Counted from the stretch's first letter, positions 25,207 through 34,167 are shown. The stretch: 64,000 nucleotides of DNA from an archaeon HR01 (GCA_002898355.1 BEHD01000011.1:1-64000); one strand, 5' to 3'. The notes: generated from the letters alone by a model not told the origin. Numbers and translations are program-made.

Positions 25207-25818
25207 GTGAAGGAAGGGCTCCCGCCCGGTCAGGTCTGGGCCAGAAACTGGGTTATATACGCAGCCTTAGGCATACCCCGAATCGACCCGGAGACTTGGA
25301 GGCTGAAGGTGTCAGGTCTAGTGGAGAAGCCTGCCGAATACACATACTATCAGCTGGAGGATATGGCCACGGTAAGGTATGTGAGGCATTTCCACTGCGT
25401 TACCAAGTGGAGCATCAAGGATGTGGAGTGGACAGGTGTACCCCTCAAGGATTTAATCTCGAACTCTCTTGTTAAGGATGAGGCCAGGTGGGTTATGTTC
25501 CACTGTGCAGATGGGTACACCGCACCAATACCTCTCGAGGACGCCATCCACCCGGACGCGATACTGGCCCTCAAGATAGGTGGAGAACCCCTCAAGGCCG
25601 AGCAGGGCTTTCCGGCAAGGCCCTTCATCCCACATCTATACGGCTGGAAGAGCGCCAAGTGGGTGACTGAGATAGAGCTTCTCCCCACATACGTGGACGG
25701 GTATTGGGAGATGTATGGATACCATGAGAGGGGAGAGGTCTGGGGTGAGGAGAGGTTTAAGGGGATGGTGGGCAAGCATTCCAGAAGAACTTCGTACGGT
25801 ATCCTACCTAAGGTCTAG
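25207..25818 (+). CDS. Sulfite oxidase-family (YedY/MsrP-like) molybdopterin oxidoreductase
   Basis: 203 residues of the oxidoreductase molybdopterin-binding domain. LPPGQVWARNWVIYAALGIP opens the fold; the Mo-ligating Cys is in RHFHCVTKWS (about residue 64); further family features are VMFHCADGYTAPIPLEDA and FPARPFIPHLYGWKSAKWV. There is no Tat or Sec signal, so unlike bacterial MsrP it should be cytoplasmic, and it lacks the sulfite oxidase C-terminal dimerisation domain. Start GTG 25207 retains the conserved N-terminus. It overlaps a convergent flavin reductase gene by 15 nt. Substrate unknown; reduction of sulfoxides or similar is possible. Confidence 0.85.
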   Translation: MKEGLPPGQVWARNWVIYAALGIPRIDPETWRLKVSGLVEKPAEYTYYQLEDMATVRYVRHFHCVTKWSIKDVEWTGVPLKDLISNSLVKDEARWVMFHCADGYTAPIPLEDAIHPDAILALKIGGEPLKAEQGFPARPFIPHLYGWKSAKWVTEIELLPTYVDGYWEMYGYHERGEVWGEERFKGMVGKHSRRTSYGILPKV

Positions 25819-26340
25819 TGACACATAGCTCTCACCATATCTCCTGCTTTTACCCACATAGAAGACCGGCCGGTATCTGTTGAAGTGCCAGTATCCTTCA
25901 AAATCTTCGTCTGCGTAGGCCGCCCTCACCTCGGCAACAAAGAGGGTGTGGTCGCCCACCATCCTGCTCCAGGCCACACTACACTCCATCACAGCTATCG
26001 CCTCTGCCAGAACAGGTACTGGAAGCACCTTCCCAGCCACATGCTGGAACCCGGCCCACACTAGCTTGTCCTCAACCTCTGGAACATGCTCAGCCAGCCG
26101 TGCCAGCTTATCGGCGTGCTGGTACGACACCAGACATATGGAGAACATCCCCGACTTGTCGACAAGCCCGTAGGTGCTGGTGCGGGGGTTTAGAGAGACA
26201 CCTACCATGGGAGGATTGAAGGAGAGGGTGGAGGGTATGGCTAGGAGAGCGCCAACACGTCCTGAATGGCGGGAGGCCACAACGGATGGGATGACCGGGT
26301 AGAAGAGCCTGTGAATCTCCTCGGGCTTCACATCCCTCAA
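25804..26340 (-). CDS. Flavin reductase-like FMN-binding protein
   Basis: 178 residues with the flavin reductase-like fold: an early YPVIPSVVASRHSGRVGALLAIPSTLSFNPP followed by VGVSLNPRTSTYGLVDKSGMFSICLVS, which forms the FMN-binding part in this family, and a terminal HFNRYRPVFYVGKSRRYG. Such proteins reduce or carry FMN, often for a partner oxygenase or as flavoredoxins. Last gene in a minus-strand run; the HAD gene ends 4 nt upstream. Partner unknown. Confidence 0.82.
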   Translation of the reverse strand: MRDVKPEEIHRLFYPVIPSVVASRHSGRVGALLAIPSTLSFNPPMVGVSLNPRTSTYGLVDKSGMFSICLVSYQHADKLARLAEHVPEVEDKLVWAGFQHVAGKVLPVPVLAEAIAVMECSVAWSRMVGDHTLFVAEVRAAYADEDFEGYWHFNRYRPVFYVGKSRRYGESYVSLDLR

Positions 26341-26344
26341 CTGG

Positions 26345-26896
26345 TCATAACACCTCCGACCTTACTAGCTCCACACATTCATCTAGGGAGTTAACCCTTA
26401 CTATCCTGTCCGAGCACGTCACAGAGGCGTTCCATGGCTGGCTATACAGCATCATCCTCCTCCCAAGCCTCCGCAGCTGCTCCGCCAAGCGGGGAGAGTC
26501 GTCGATGTAGACATCGTATAGGAAGTATGACTTGGAGGATTTTAGCGGAACCCATTTGAACCCATGGTATTTGACCCCATTTCTCCTGAGCCATTTTTTG
26601 ACAGGCTCTATCGTGTCCGCCGGCCGCTGCGTGAATATCTCGACGGTGGCCAGCTGGCAGAGCTCCTCGGTGTCCTCTGCTATGTCTTCCTCCAAAGGCC
26701 TCATCTCCTCCCACCTATTCCAAGCCCTCACCATCAGCGAGATGAAATCCCGCCTGCTGAGCCCCAGCCTTGTCCAGAACTCCCACTCCGTCACTAGAGA
26801 CTTGTCAACCCTAACACCGGTATCCTCATGGTAGATACGGAGGACCATCTCGGCCAGGTCTGCCAAGACACCGTCCACATCCAAAGCCACCCTCAT
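26345..26896 (-). CDS. HAD-superfamily nucleotidase-like hydrolase
   Basis: 183 residues. It starts with the HAD nucleophile motif MRVALDVDGVLADL (Asp-x-Asp), followed by a small helical cap, then IFTQRP (motif II Thr) and a late YDVYIDDSPRL that supplies the metal-binding acidic residues. The layout resembles 5'(3')-deoxyribonucleotidases and related small phosphatases. Its ATG overlaps the stop of the upstream helicase gene by 4 nt (ATGA). A nucleotide monophosphate substrate is possible but inferred. Confidence 0.75.
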   Translation of the reverse strand: MRVALDVDGVLADLAEMVLRIYHEDTGVRVDKSLVTEWEFWTRLGLSRRDFISLMVRAWNRWEEMRPLEEDIAEDTEELCQLATVEIFTQRPADTIEPVKKWLRRNGVKYHGFKWVPLKSSKSYFLYDVYIDDSPRLAEQLRRLGRRMMLYSQPWNASVTCSDRIVRVNSLDECVELVRSEVL

Positions 26897-29800
26897 CTTC
26901 CCCTCAACGCCTCATAAACCAGCCACGCCATATAGACGTTCCTAGCCTCCGACTCCAGATAACCCCTCAGCCCATCCTCCAAACTCCTGGGAATCCTCCG
27001 GATATATGAGAGCCTGGGAACCCTACTCCTCACCATCTCTCTCCTAGCCACCAGCTCTTTCAAGTCCACGTTGCGCTGTAGTCCCAGAGCCTCCTCAAGG
27101 GTCTCGAGACTCACCGACTCCCCCAGCACCTCCTGGAGACGCTCCCTCAGGGATACCACCCTCCCAACCCTCTCAAAACCTGCCATAAGGCTCTCCAAAG
27201 TTTTCAGGCCTGCCCTCCTCAAACCATCATACAACACCTGTATATCGTATGTGACGACTTGAAAACCCTCGTCAAGCCTCGCAGATATGGCCGTCAACAA
27301 ATCATGGTATATGGGCTGGGGTTGTCCCAGCTCCCTCATTCCGACGGCTGAGATGCAGCGCTCTCCATCGAAGAAGGCCAGCCCGTAGAGACCGGCCTTC
27401 AAGTCCTCCCTCAAGGTTAACTCCTCCACGGCTAAGGTCAGGGTCTTAAGGGCTGTGGAGGGTTTTCTCACATTCAGGGTTAAGCCGCCGACCTTAAGCT
27501 CCAGCATCTCCCTCAGCCTGAAATACCGGATAACCCTCAGGGCGTAGCTCTTCACCAGCTCCCAGTCAAGGCCGAGGGATACGAAGGAGGAGTAGGCAAT
27601 CTCATCCACCTGCATCAGAAACACCTCATCCAACATATCGGGGCTGTAATCCCCAACCCGGCCCTGGAGCTCGGCCCAGTCTATCCTTGGGAGGAGGCCA
27701 GCGCTCTCCACCTCGTGGAGCGCCACCACCTTCCTCTCACCTAATATGAATACATCGTATTTGAAGAGGTCGATATGTATATTGTATAACCTTCTCAGGA
27801 TGATGACTATGAGGGCTAGCCCAAGGCGGAGGAGTTGGGGGTCGTCGGATGGTTCCGCCTCCGCGCTTATGCCGTAGGTGTAGTCGCTGTAGATCCCTAC
27901 GGTCGGTGCGGGAACCTCCAATACCCGGCTATCATCGACCACCAACGTCCTATCACCTACTGTGACTATCCTTTTCTTGGCCGACTTGACCCTCCACTCG
28001 ACCCTGTTGGGGATTTTGGTGTAGAGGCCGAAGCCTCTGGATGGTGCGTGGACCACACATTGGACATCGCTTCTGAGCCTGCCCCTGTAATAGTCCCCCC
28101 TGATGTCGACACTCTCACCCCAGCCGCTCTTCACCTTCTCATACTCCTCCACCACATATGCTAGGGCTTCGTGGTGGCGCATGACAGATTCTCTCAGGTC
28201 ATCCACGACAACCTCGGTGACAACCCTGTATTTCGAGGGGGCGAGCCTATGGCCGACCACAAGGCCGTCGCTGCTGTAATCTATGCATCCTGTCTGGAAT
28301 TTCTCCACAAGGTCTACATGGGACACGTCCTCCAGCCAGCTAAACCCCTCCAACCCCCTGAGCCTTCTCCTCTTAATGCCGTAGGGTGGGGCGAATTCGT
28401 AGAAGTTAATCCTTAGCCATGTGTTTTTACCCTTCCTTGTCAGCTCTCCGTCTGCCACGAGTCCGAGCCTCTCGAGAAAGCGTATCTGGTCTGCGGCCAT
28501 CTCCGCCCTAAGGCTGGGCGATATGAAGCTGGACAGGTATTCGAAGAGGAGGCCGTATTGGTTATCCCTATTCACCACCACATGCTCCATCGGCAGCTCA
28601 AGCCATCTAAGCAATGCTTCGAGACCCCGTGACAATAGTTCGTGGTCCCACTGGCCGTAGGGAATTATCACGGTCTCTGTCCACTCGATCTCAGGCCTCC
28701 TACCCTTCCTCCCCTCCCTCTGACGGAACTCCCTAACAGATGGCGGCAGCCCCAGATGGACAACCCTCCCCACACTCCCTATGTCTATCCCCTGGCTGAG
28801 AGTTCTCGGCGAGAAGACAAGCCTAAGCCTTCCGCCCCTAGCAGCGTCTTCTGTCTCTGCCCTCTGGGATTTGAGGAGGAGGTGGTGATGGGAGGCCACT
28901 GAACCTGCAGCCCCCAACCTAACCTTAACCCTTCTAGCCATCTCCTCGGCCGACGCTATTCCGTTGGTGAAGACTATGGTCAACGTATCATCTTCCACGT
29001 ACCTCTCCAAAATCGCTGATATGTCGTCGTCCTCAGCTCTCAGGTCGATGCCCACGGCTAGGGCTGCCGAGACTATTTTGTGGTATTGCATCCTAAAGAG
29101 CTCATAGCTCTCTGCGGCATCCAGGACATCGCCTGCCACCCCCCTCTCCCTCAAATATGGGAGAGCATCTCTGAACCTTGTCCAAGCCTTTCTAAGCGAC
29201 CTGCCCAGAACCACATAGGTATAGTTGACTGGGTGGAAGGGCTTTCCGTCAACGATCTCTGTGCTGCGCTGGTTGATGCTGGTGAGGATATGGCCCACCT
29301 CCTCGGGGTTCTGGAGCGCCGCAGTCATTACCGTGAACTGGAGTTTAGGATTTACCAGCCTGACTAGAAGCTTCAGCATCGTCGTCAGGAGGGCTATAGA
29401 CCTGGGACCGTAGAAATCGAACTCATCCACAACCACCAGCCCCGCATCCTTGATGAAGTTTTTTAGAATCGAGGCCTTCCCCTCCACCATCCGTTTCACC
29501 TCATTTAGGAGTAGTGCCGGATTGGTAACCACAACATCCGAGGTCTCGACACTCTGTCTGAGACCCCTGGAGCCCATCTCCCTCATCATCGACGTCTTCC
29601 TAGATGCATCAAGGACTAGGACCCTTTTCCCCAGAGCCGTACAGTACTCCATCAGGCGGGACAGCTGGTCGTTGGCCAGTGCGAGGGTTGGATAGACAGC
29701 CAGAACCTTCACACCTGACACGGCCATGTGGAGGAACCAGGCCTCTGTCTTCCCGCTCCCGGTCCCAGACTTCAGGACAAGGTTACTGCCACGCCTCAAA

Positions 29801-30009
29801 GCATCGAAGGCCTCCTCCTGATGTCGGTACAGCCTCTTCACAGCCAAAGACCTACACCTCTCGGAGTCGGAGTGGAGGAAGACTGGTAGAAAGTCTGCAA
29901 ATGATCTCTGGGAGTATTCTGGCTCCTTCGCCTCGCTAGTGTAGAGGTAGTAATCGTATCCTAGCTCCTCGAGAATCTGCCCAGTTTTTAACATCTGGGG
30001 CCTAGGCAT
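26893..30009 (-). CDS. Large superfamily 2 DEAD/DEAH-box helicase
   Basis: 1038 residues. Motif I LKSGTGSGKTEAW near residue 80, motif Ia-like AVYPTLALANDQ, motif II VVVDEFDF, motif III TAA, a second RecA domain with FSPRTLSQGIDIGSV (motif V) and QREGRKGRRPE (motif VI). The C-terminal ~550 residues have no family I recognise and few Cys, so no zinc cluster like that of YprA/MrfA. It likely unwinds DNA or RNA; a DNA repair or RNA quality-control role is open. It lies 12 nt after the AIG2-like gene and is coupled to the HAD nucleotidase. Confidence 0.85.
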   Translation of the reverse strand: MPRPQMLKTGQILEELGYDYYLYTSEAKEPEYSQRSFADFLPVFLHSDSERCRSLAVKRLYRHQEEAFDALRRGSNLVLKSGTGSGKTEAWFLHMAVSGVKVLAVYPTLALANDQLSRLMEYCTALGKRVLVLDASRKTSMMREMGSRGLRQSVETSDVVVTNPALLLNEVKRMVEGKASILKNFIKDAGLVVVDEFDFYGPRSIALLTTMLKLLVRLVNPKLQFTVMTAALQNPEEVGHILTSINQRSTEIVDGKPFHPVNYTYVVLGRSLRKAWTRFRDALPYLRERGVAGDVLDAAESYELFRMQYHKIVSAALAVGIDLRAEDDDISAILERYVEDDTLTIVFTNGIASAEEMARRVKVRLGAAGSVASHHHLLLKSQRAETEDAARGGRLRLVFSPRTLSQGIDIGSVGRVVHLGLPPSVREFRQREGRKGRRPEIEWTETVIIPYGQWDHELLSRGLEALLRWLELPMEHVVVNRDNQYGLLFEYLSSFISPSLRAEMAADQIRFLERLGLVADGELTRKGKNTWLRINFYEFAPPYGIKRRRLRGLEGFSWLEDVSHVDLVEKFQTGCIDYSSDGLVVGHRLAPSKYRVVTEVVVDDLRESVMRHHEALAYVVEEYEKVKSGWGESVDIRGDYYRGRLRSDVQCVVHAPSRGFGLYTKIPNRVEWRVKSAKKRIVTVGDRTLVVDDSRVLEVPAPTVGIYSDYTYGISAEAEPSDDPQLLRLGLALIVIILRRLYNIHIDLFKYDVFILGERKVVALHEVESAGLLPRIDWAELQGRVGDYSPDMLDEVFLMQVDEIAYSSFVSLGLDWELVKSYALRVIRYFRLREMLELKVGGLTLNVRKPSTALKTLTLAVEELTLREDLKAGLYGLAFFDGERCISAVGMRELGQPQPIYHDLLTAISARLDEGFQVVTYDIQVLYDGLRRAGLKTLESLMAGFERVGRVVSLRERLQEVLGESVSLETLEEALGLQRNVDLKELVARREMVRSRVPRLSYIRRIPRSLEDGLRGYLESEARNVYMAWLVYEALRGR

Positions 30010-30021
30010 CCTCTGGAGCCT

Positions 30022-30471
30022 TTAAGCCTTACCCATGGCCGCCCTCCGCACCCCATTGACCACATCATCCCCATACCCTAGCCTTCTCAACCCCTTCAAC
30101 ACCTTTGAGAGATACTCCTCGCTCGGCCGGACATATTTTTTGGGATTGGATACGACGTATGTGAAAGCCTCCAGCTTCTCGCCAGCCACCTCGATCAAGA
30201 CCTTCCTCCTGTTATAGCTGGTGGGAACACCCTCAAAACGGTCAAGAATCTTTAGCTGCTCCTCATCCAGGAGATATGCAGCGCCGTAGACAATCCCACC
30301 CTCAGACTCCACAACATCGGCCGTCCCCCCAGACCACGATGGAGAGTAGTGGTCGAAGACCAGCCTATAGTTGCGGAGGATGGCAGGCTTCAGTTCATAC
30401 CAGCTGCCAACCTTCCTCCTCATCGTCTCCAAGTCGAGGTTGGAGCCGTATGCGAAATACCATACCTTCAA
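30022..30471 (-). CDS. Gamma-glutamylcyclotransferase/AIG2-like protein
   Basis: 149 residues. The N-terminus KVWYFAYGSNL contains the YGSN substrate loop of the gamma-glutamylcyclotransferase fold, and ILDRFEGVP carries the expected catalytic Glu. YNRRKVLIEV is the usual following strand. The fold removes or cyclises gamma-glutamyl groups from amines or peptides. Start is TTG 30471. It lies between an FAD oxidoreductase and a helicase, all on the same strand with gaps of about 10 nt. Confidence 0.85.
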   Translation of the reverse strand: MKVWYFAYGSNLDLETMRRKVGSWYELKPAILRNYRLVFDHYSPSWSGGTADVVESEGGIVYGAAYLLDEEQLKILDRFEGVPTSYNRRKVLIEVAGEKLEAFTYVVSNPKKYVRPSEEYLSKVLKGLRRLGYGDDVVNGVRRAAMGKA

Positions 30472-30480
30472 GCAAAATCC

Positions 30481-31752
30481 CTACAATATCAGATACTCTT
30501 TATCTACTCTCCGCTCCTCAACACCTATGACTGATATGTCGAAGGGGACCCCGCCGTGGAGTATGGCTGTCTTCTGGCCGTTGACGGCCGCCGCTGCGAT
30601 ACGTCCAACAGCGTCGGACTTCATAACCCCGCTGCCGCTCCCCCCTGTAACCACCACGCAGTTGAGGAATCTGAAGACTATCGGGTTTCCGTCGAGGTTG
30701 TTCATCGAGTAGCATCCGGCCCACATATTTTCAGGCCTGGAGTTGGAGAAGGCGGGCATATACTTGGAGAGGACTGGATGTATGTTGTCGTAGTAGTAGC
30801 TGGTCTCGGCCTCTAGGTCCAGTAGGAAGGGCCTCCCGATTTCGTCGGTCAACCCAACCCAGAAAGACTTCTCACCCTTCCTGGGTGCGATGTATAGTCC
30901 GTGGGGGAAGAAGGTCATGGGCATCTCCTTAAAGACCTCTCCGCCAAGGTTCAGGAGCTCCTCGAGACCGCCTGAAGCCTTGACAACGGCCACCTGCCGT
31001 TTCTTAGGCTTCACAAAACAGTCGACGCCGAGGGGGTCTAAAAGCTCCGGGGTCCACGAACCTGTGGCCACTATGAACTGCCTGGCCCTTATGGCCTCGC
31101 CTCCGGCTACTACGTGGGAGACGGTGAGTTTCTGCCAGGCCCTAGGCTCTCTGGGAATGCCTAGAGGCTTCTCAGGAGATAGCTGGAGGCTCTCTACCCT
31201 GCGGCCTAGGAGGAACTCCACACCCAGCGAGATGCACCTCCTCTTATACATCATCACCAGCTTCTCCACATCCAGCTGGCCGCACCGGGGTGCGTAAAGT
31301 CCCGCTACTATATCCTCCAACTCCATCAGCTCAGCCTCTTCATCACCCTTGTGGGATGTGACTATCCGGAGGCTTCTCCGCAGCTCCTCAGCCTTGATAA
31401 TCTCTCCCTTACCCTCCCTCACAAAGCCCTCCAAATATTTTGAAAGCCGCTCCATCCTAGACTTGGTGAGGAGTATCAGATAGCCGACATCCCTCATCGA
31501 TAGGTCTGCTTCACCGCTCTCCTGAGCCTCCCTGAAATGGTTGATACTGGTCTCCGACAATATCCGGTTCACATGCGATGTGAATATTCCATATCTGTAT
31601 CCCCCCACGCTCCGGGAGGTGTTTCCCTGCCCCACCTCAGCCTCCTTCTCTATCACGGCAACCGAGAACCCTGGGTTGGAGAGCTTGGTGTAGTAGGCTG
31701 AGGTGAGCCCAAGTATCCCTCCGCCGATGACGGCTACATCATATTCCACCAT
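30481..31752 (-). CDS. FAD-dependent oxidoreductase (DAO/sarcosine oxidase-like)
   Basis: 423 residues from ATG 31752. The N-terminus DVAVIGGGILGLTSAYY is the dinucleotide-binding GxGxxG motif; GNTSRSVGGYRYG follows, as in glycine/sarcosine oxidase-like enzymes, and VVVTGGSGSGVMKSDAVG near the C-terminus contacts FAD. It probably oxidises an amino acid or N-methyl amine. The ORF-track extension of 13 residues to 31791 lies across the TATA-like box, so the shorter start is used. First gene of the minus-strand run through the helicase to the flavin reductase. Confidence 0.85.
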   Translation of the reverse strand: MVEYDVAVIGGGILGLTSAYYTKLSNPGFSVAVIEKEAEVGQGNTSRSVGGYRYGIFTSHVNRILSETSINHFREAQESGEADLSMRDVGYLILLTKSRMERLSKYLEGFVREGKGEIIKAEELRRSLRIVTSHKGDEEAELMELEDIVAGLYAPRCGQLDVEKLVMMYKRRCISLGVEFLLGRRVESLQLSPEKPLGIPREPRAWQKLTVSHVVAGGEAIRARQFIVATGSWTPELLDPLGVDCFVKPKKRQVAVVKASGGLEELLNLGGEVFKEMPMTFFPHGLYIAPRKGEKSFWVGLTDEIGRPFLLDLEAETSYYYDNIHPVLSKYMPAFSNSRPENMWAGCYSMNNLDGNPIVFRFLNCVVVTGGSGSGVMKSDAVGRIAAAAVNGQKTAILHGGVPFDISVIGVEERRVDKEYLIL

Positions 31753-31772
31753 GGTTTTAAAGGGGTTGAAAC

Positions 31773-31783
31773 CATTAAAAAGG
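31773..31783 (-). promoter_or_regulatory. TATA-like box for FAD oxidoreductase operon
   Basis: CCTTTTTAATG on the minus strand, 21-31 nt upstream of ATG 31752, supporting that start. Confidence 0.4.
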
Positions 31784-31796
31784 CTTAACACTGTTT

Positions 31797-31807
31797 ACCC
31801 TAAATAG
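31797..31807 (+). promoter_or_regulatory. TATA-like box for dph2
   Basis: ACCCTAAATAG lies 29-39 nt upstream of ATG 31836 in the short divergent gap. Confidence 0.35.
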
Positions 31808-31835
31808 TCACCAGCCGGAGGATGTCCCGGACCAG

Positions 31836-32957
31836 ATGAATGGTGAGGATAGCCCATACATGGTAGAGCTGGAGGGTCTAGTGGCTAGGCTTGGGAGTAT
31901 GGGCTCGAGAAAAGTCCTGATACAATCTCCTCTGGGTCTTAGAGGGGAGGCTGTGAGGATATCCCAGCTCCTATCCGGCTTGGGCGTAGCCTCGTACATC
32001 TCCTCATCCAACTGCTGGGGAGGATGCGACATAGCCTATAGCGAGGCTGAGAGGCTTGGGGTTGACACGATAATCCACCTAGGCCACACCCCCTTCATGA
32101 GAAGGGACCGTGTCAGGACCATCTATCTCGAATGCCGACACACCGACCCGAAACCGTTGGAGAGCCTTATCCCACAGATATTGGATGTTCTGGATGATGC
32201 GAAGAGTGTTGGACTGGCTGCCAGCATCCAGTGGCTGGACCATCTGGGGACGATCTCATCGGCTCTCGAGAGGAGAGGCGTCAAAGCACTTATCTCGAAG
32301 CCCTACATGTTCTCCCAGTACGTGGGCCAGGTCCTGGGCTGTGACTACTCCTCCCTCCTACCGCTTGAGTCGTGGGTGGATTGCTACATCATAGTCGGAA
32401 GCATATTCCACGCCCTCGGCGCAGCCCTGCTCACTAGGAAGATGACCGTGGCCGTTGACCCCCACAGCCAAGCCGTAAAAAACCTCGGCGAGATGAGGGA
32501 GAGAGTCCTGAGACAACGCTATGCTTACATCACCGCCTTCAGAAAAGCCAGAAAGGTGGGTGTCGTCTCCAGCGTTAAACCCGGCCAGGCCAGGTTCGGT
32601 TTGGCAGACCTTCTGGCTAGGCTGCTCCGTTCAAAGGGTTTCGAAGCATATCTCATAACCGCTGATGAGGTGGGGCCTGAGACATTGGATGACTTTAGGT
32701 TGGATGGATATGTGAACACGGCGTGCCCGAGGCTGAGTCTTGAGGACCAGGCGAGGATGGGGAAGCCCTTCCTACTTCCGATGGAGACCCTGGTGGCCTT
32801 GAACCTCTTGGAGTGGGGGTATGTGGTGGAGAACGGGGTTCTGATGTATCCATGGGGTTGGAGCCCGGCTGGAGGTAGGATATTCTGGAAGATTTTGAGG
32901 GGTGAAGAGCCATCAACAGGGAAAGATATGCGTTCCCAGGAGATAAGCTGTGCGTAG
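31836..32957 (+). CDS. dph2: 2-(3-amino-3-carboxypropyl)histidine synthase, diphthamide biosynthesis
   Basis: 373 residues with the archaeal Dph2 layout of three repeated domains, each giving one Cys to the [4Fe-4S] cluster: C64 (NCWGGCD), C169 (VLGCDYSS) and C297 (VNTACPRL). The enzyme uses this cluster and S-adenosylmethionine in a non-classical radical reaction to modify the histidine of elongation factor 2, the first step to diphthamide. VLIQSPLGLRGEA near the N-terminus and MEDL-type basic C-terminus also fit. It starts a run of informational genes (exosome, RNA polymerase, TFS). Its end overlaps the in-frame upstream extension of csl4. Confidence 0.92.
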   Translation: MNGEDSPYMVELEGLVARLGSMGSRKVLIQSPLGLRGEAVRISQLLSGLGVASYISSSNCWGGCDIAYSEAERLGVDTIIHLGHTPFMRRDRVRTIYLECRHTDPKPLESLIPQILDVLDDAKSVGLAASIQWLDHLGTISSALERRGVKALISKPYMFSQYVGQVLGCDYSSLLPLESWVDCYIIVGSIFHALGAALLTRKMTVAVDPHSQAVKNLGEMRERVLRQRYAYITAFRKARKVGVVSSVKPGQARFGLADLLARLLRSKGFEAYLITADEVGPETLDDFRLDGYVNTACPRLSLEDQARMGKPFLLPMETLVALNLLEWGYVVENGVLMYPWGWSPAGGRIFWKILRGEEPSTGKDMRSQEISCA

Positions 32958-33019
32958 TTGAGGAGTACCTGCCTGGTTACGGCGCCAAAGCCCTCAGCGA
33001 CGGGAACGTTATAGCCACA

Positions 33020-33505
33020 TTGCCGGGTGAGGTGGAGTTTGATAGGGTGGCGAGGGTTGTGAAGCTGAGGCCATCCAAGCAGCTTGAGGCTGTGAAGCCT
33101 GGGGATAGGCTGCTGGCGAGGGTTAGGGATGTCCAGGATAAGATAGCGGTTTTGGAGGCTTTGGCGAAGATAGATGGGACGCCGCTGAAATATCCTAGAA
33201 CCGGCGTCGTTATTGCACGACGTGGTGAAAACCTCGACAACGTCGTGGGTGTAGGTGACTACGCCATAGTGGAAGTTTCCAGCATATATTACGGCCTTAT
33301 AACATTCGACTTGTATGGGCATGCCCTCGGCTGCATAGCTAGCCTCTGCAGCAGGTGTGGCTCTATCCTTGAGAAGAGGGGCAACATGCTGGAGTGTGGA
33401 AAATGTGGCAGCAGGGAGAGGAGGAAGCTAGCGCTAAAATATGGCTCTCTGAACCAGTTTATAGAGGAGATGGTGAGAGTTCTTGAGGGTAAGGATAGTG
33501 GATGA
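33020..33505 (+). CDS. csl4: Exosome RNA-binding subunit Csl4
   Basis: Archaeal exosome cap protein with an S1 domain (GDRLLARVRDVQDKIAVLE ... GDYAIVEVSSIYYGLI) and a C-terminal zinc ribbon (CSRCGSILEK ... CGKCGSRERRKLA). It binds RNA and recruits DnaG to the exosome. The first conventional start is TTG 33020, but the reading frame is open back to 32906 and that stretch encodes FPGDKLCVVEEYLPGYG, which matches the conserved Csl4 N-terminal domain. The real protein therefore starts upstream with a non-standard codon, or there is a sequencing or real frameshift. A CTG at 32948 is preceded by AGGAGA. Next to dph2 and rpoL. Confidence 0.88.
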   Translation: MPGEVEFDRVARVVKLRPSKQLEAVKPGDRLLARVRDVQDKIAVLEALAKIDGTPLKYPRTGVVIARRGENLDNVVGVGDYAIVEVSSIYYGLITFDLYGHALGCIASLCSRCGSILEKRGNMLECGKCGSRERRKLALKYGSLNQFIEEMVRVLEGKDSG

Positions 33506-33758
33506 GGGCGCTGACTTTCTGGAGCTGGAGATTTCGGAGGCTGATGTCTCTCTTGCTGTGATGCTTGCTGAGAAGGCTAACAGCATGGATGGCGTTGAAT
33601 ATTTGGGCTATAGGGTGGAGCATCCCCTCACAGGGGTTATAACGGTTACCTTGAAGACAAGGCCGGGCGCCGAACCTCCCAGAACAATCTTGAGAAAAAT
33701 TGTTGACAGTTTAGGTCAGGACCTTGAGAGGCTTCTCGTCGAGGTGGAGAGACTTTAG
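33483..33758 (+). CDS. rpoL: DNA-directed RNA polymerase subunit L
   Basis: 91 residues, the usual size for archaeal Rpo11/RpoL. Conserved blocks are the central ANSMDGVEYLGYRVEHPLTG and the terminal helix PRTILRKIVDSLGQDLERLL, which pairs with subunit D in the polymerase assembly platform. Start is TTG 33483, giving a 23-nt overlap with csl4, so the two are co-transcribed. The expected neighbour order with dph2, csl4 and TFS is kept. Confidence 0.92.
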   Translation: MRVRIVDEGADFLELEISEADVSLAVMLAEKANSMDGVEYLGYRVEHPLTGVITVTLKTRPGAEPPRTILRKIVDSLGQDLERLLVEVERL

Positions 33759-33828
33759 AGGCGCATGACAGATAAACATTCTTATAGGCCTGTGGAAGGT
33801 TATCGGTGGAAGAATTCGGTGGTCGTCC

Positions 33829-34167
33829 ATGGATTTCTGCCCCAAATGCGGTAAGGTACTAAACCATACCCGCCAGGGTGGAGCCGTACTGCTGGTCTGC
33901 AAGAAATGCGGATACTCTAAACCGCTTCAGGAGCAGGAGAAGGTGTTGGCGGTGAAACGCTCCAACAAAAACCTTAGGCGGGAGGATGTTTTAACCGTGG
34001 ATGACGTGGACACGAGCCCGCTACCCACAACCCATGATGTCCAGTGCCCCCAGTGCGGATACAACGAGGCGAAGTGGTGGACTGTCCAGACAAGGTCTGC
34101 CGACGAGCCTATGACACAGTTCTTCAGATGTACAAAATGCGGCCACACGTGGAGAGAATACGCTTAG
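33829..34167 (+). CDS. tfs: Transcription factor S (TFIIS-like, RNA cleavage factor)
   Basis: 112 residues. N-terminal zinc ribbon with C4, C7, C24 and C27 (FCPKCGK and VCKKCGYS), a linker, then a C-terminal ribbon with C73, C76, C101 and C104. The catalytic acidic hairpin is present as RSADEPMTQFF (D92, E93). TFS enters the RNA polymerase secondary channel to trigger cleavage of backtracked RNA. The last gene of the informational run; its stop overlaps the convergent regulator gene by 4 nt. Confidence 0.93.
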   Translation: MDFCPKCGKVLNHTRQGGAVLLVCKKCGYSKPLQEQEKVLAVKRSNKNLRREDVLTVDDVDTSPLPTTHDVQCPQCGYNEAKWWTVQTRSADEPMTQFFRCTKCGHTWREYA

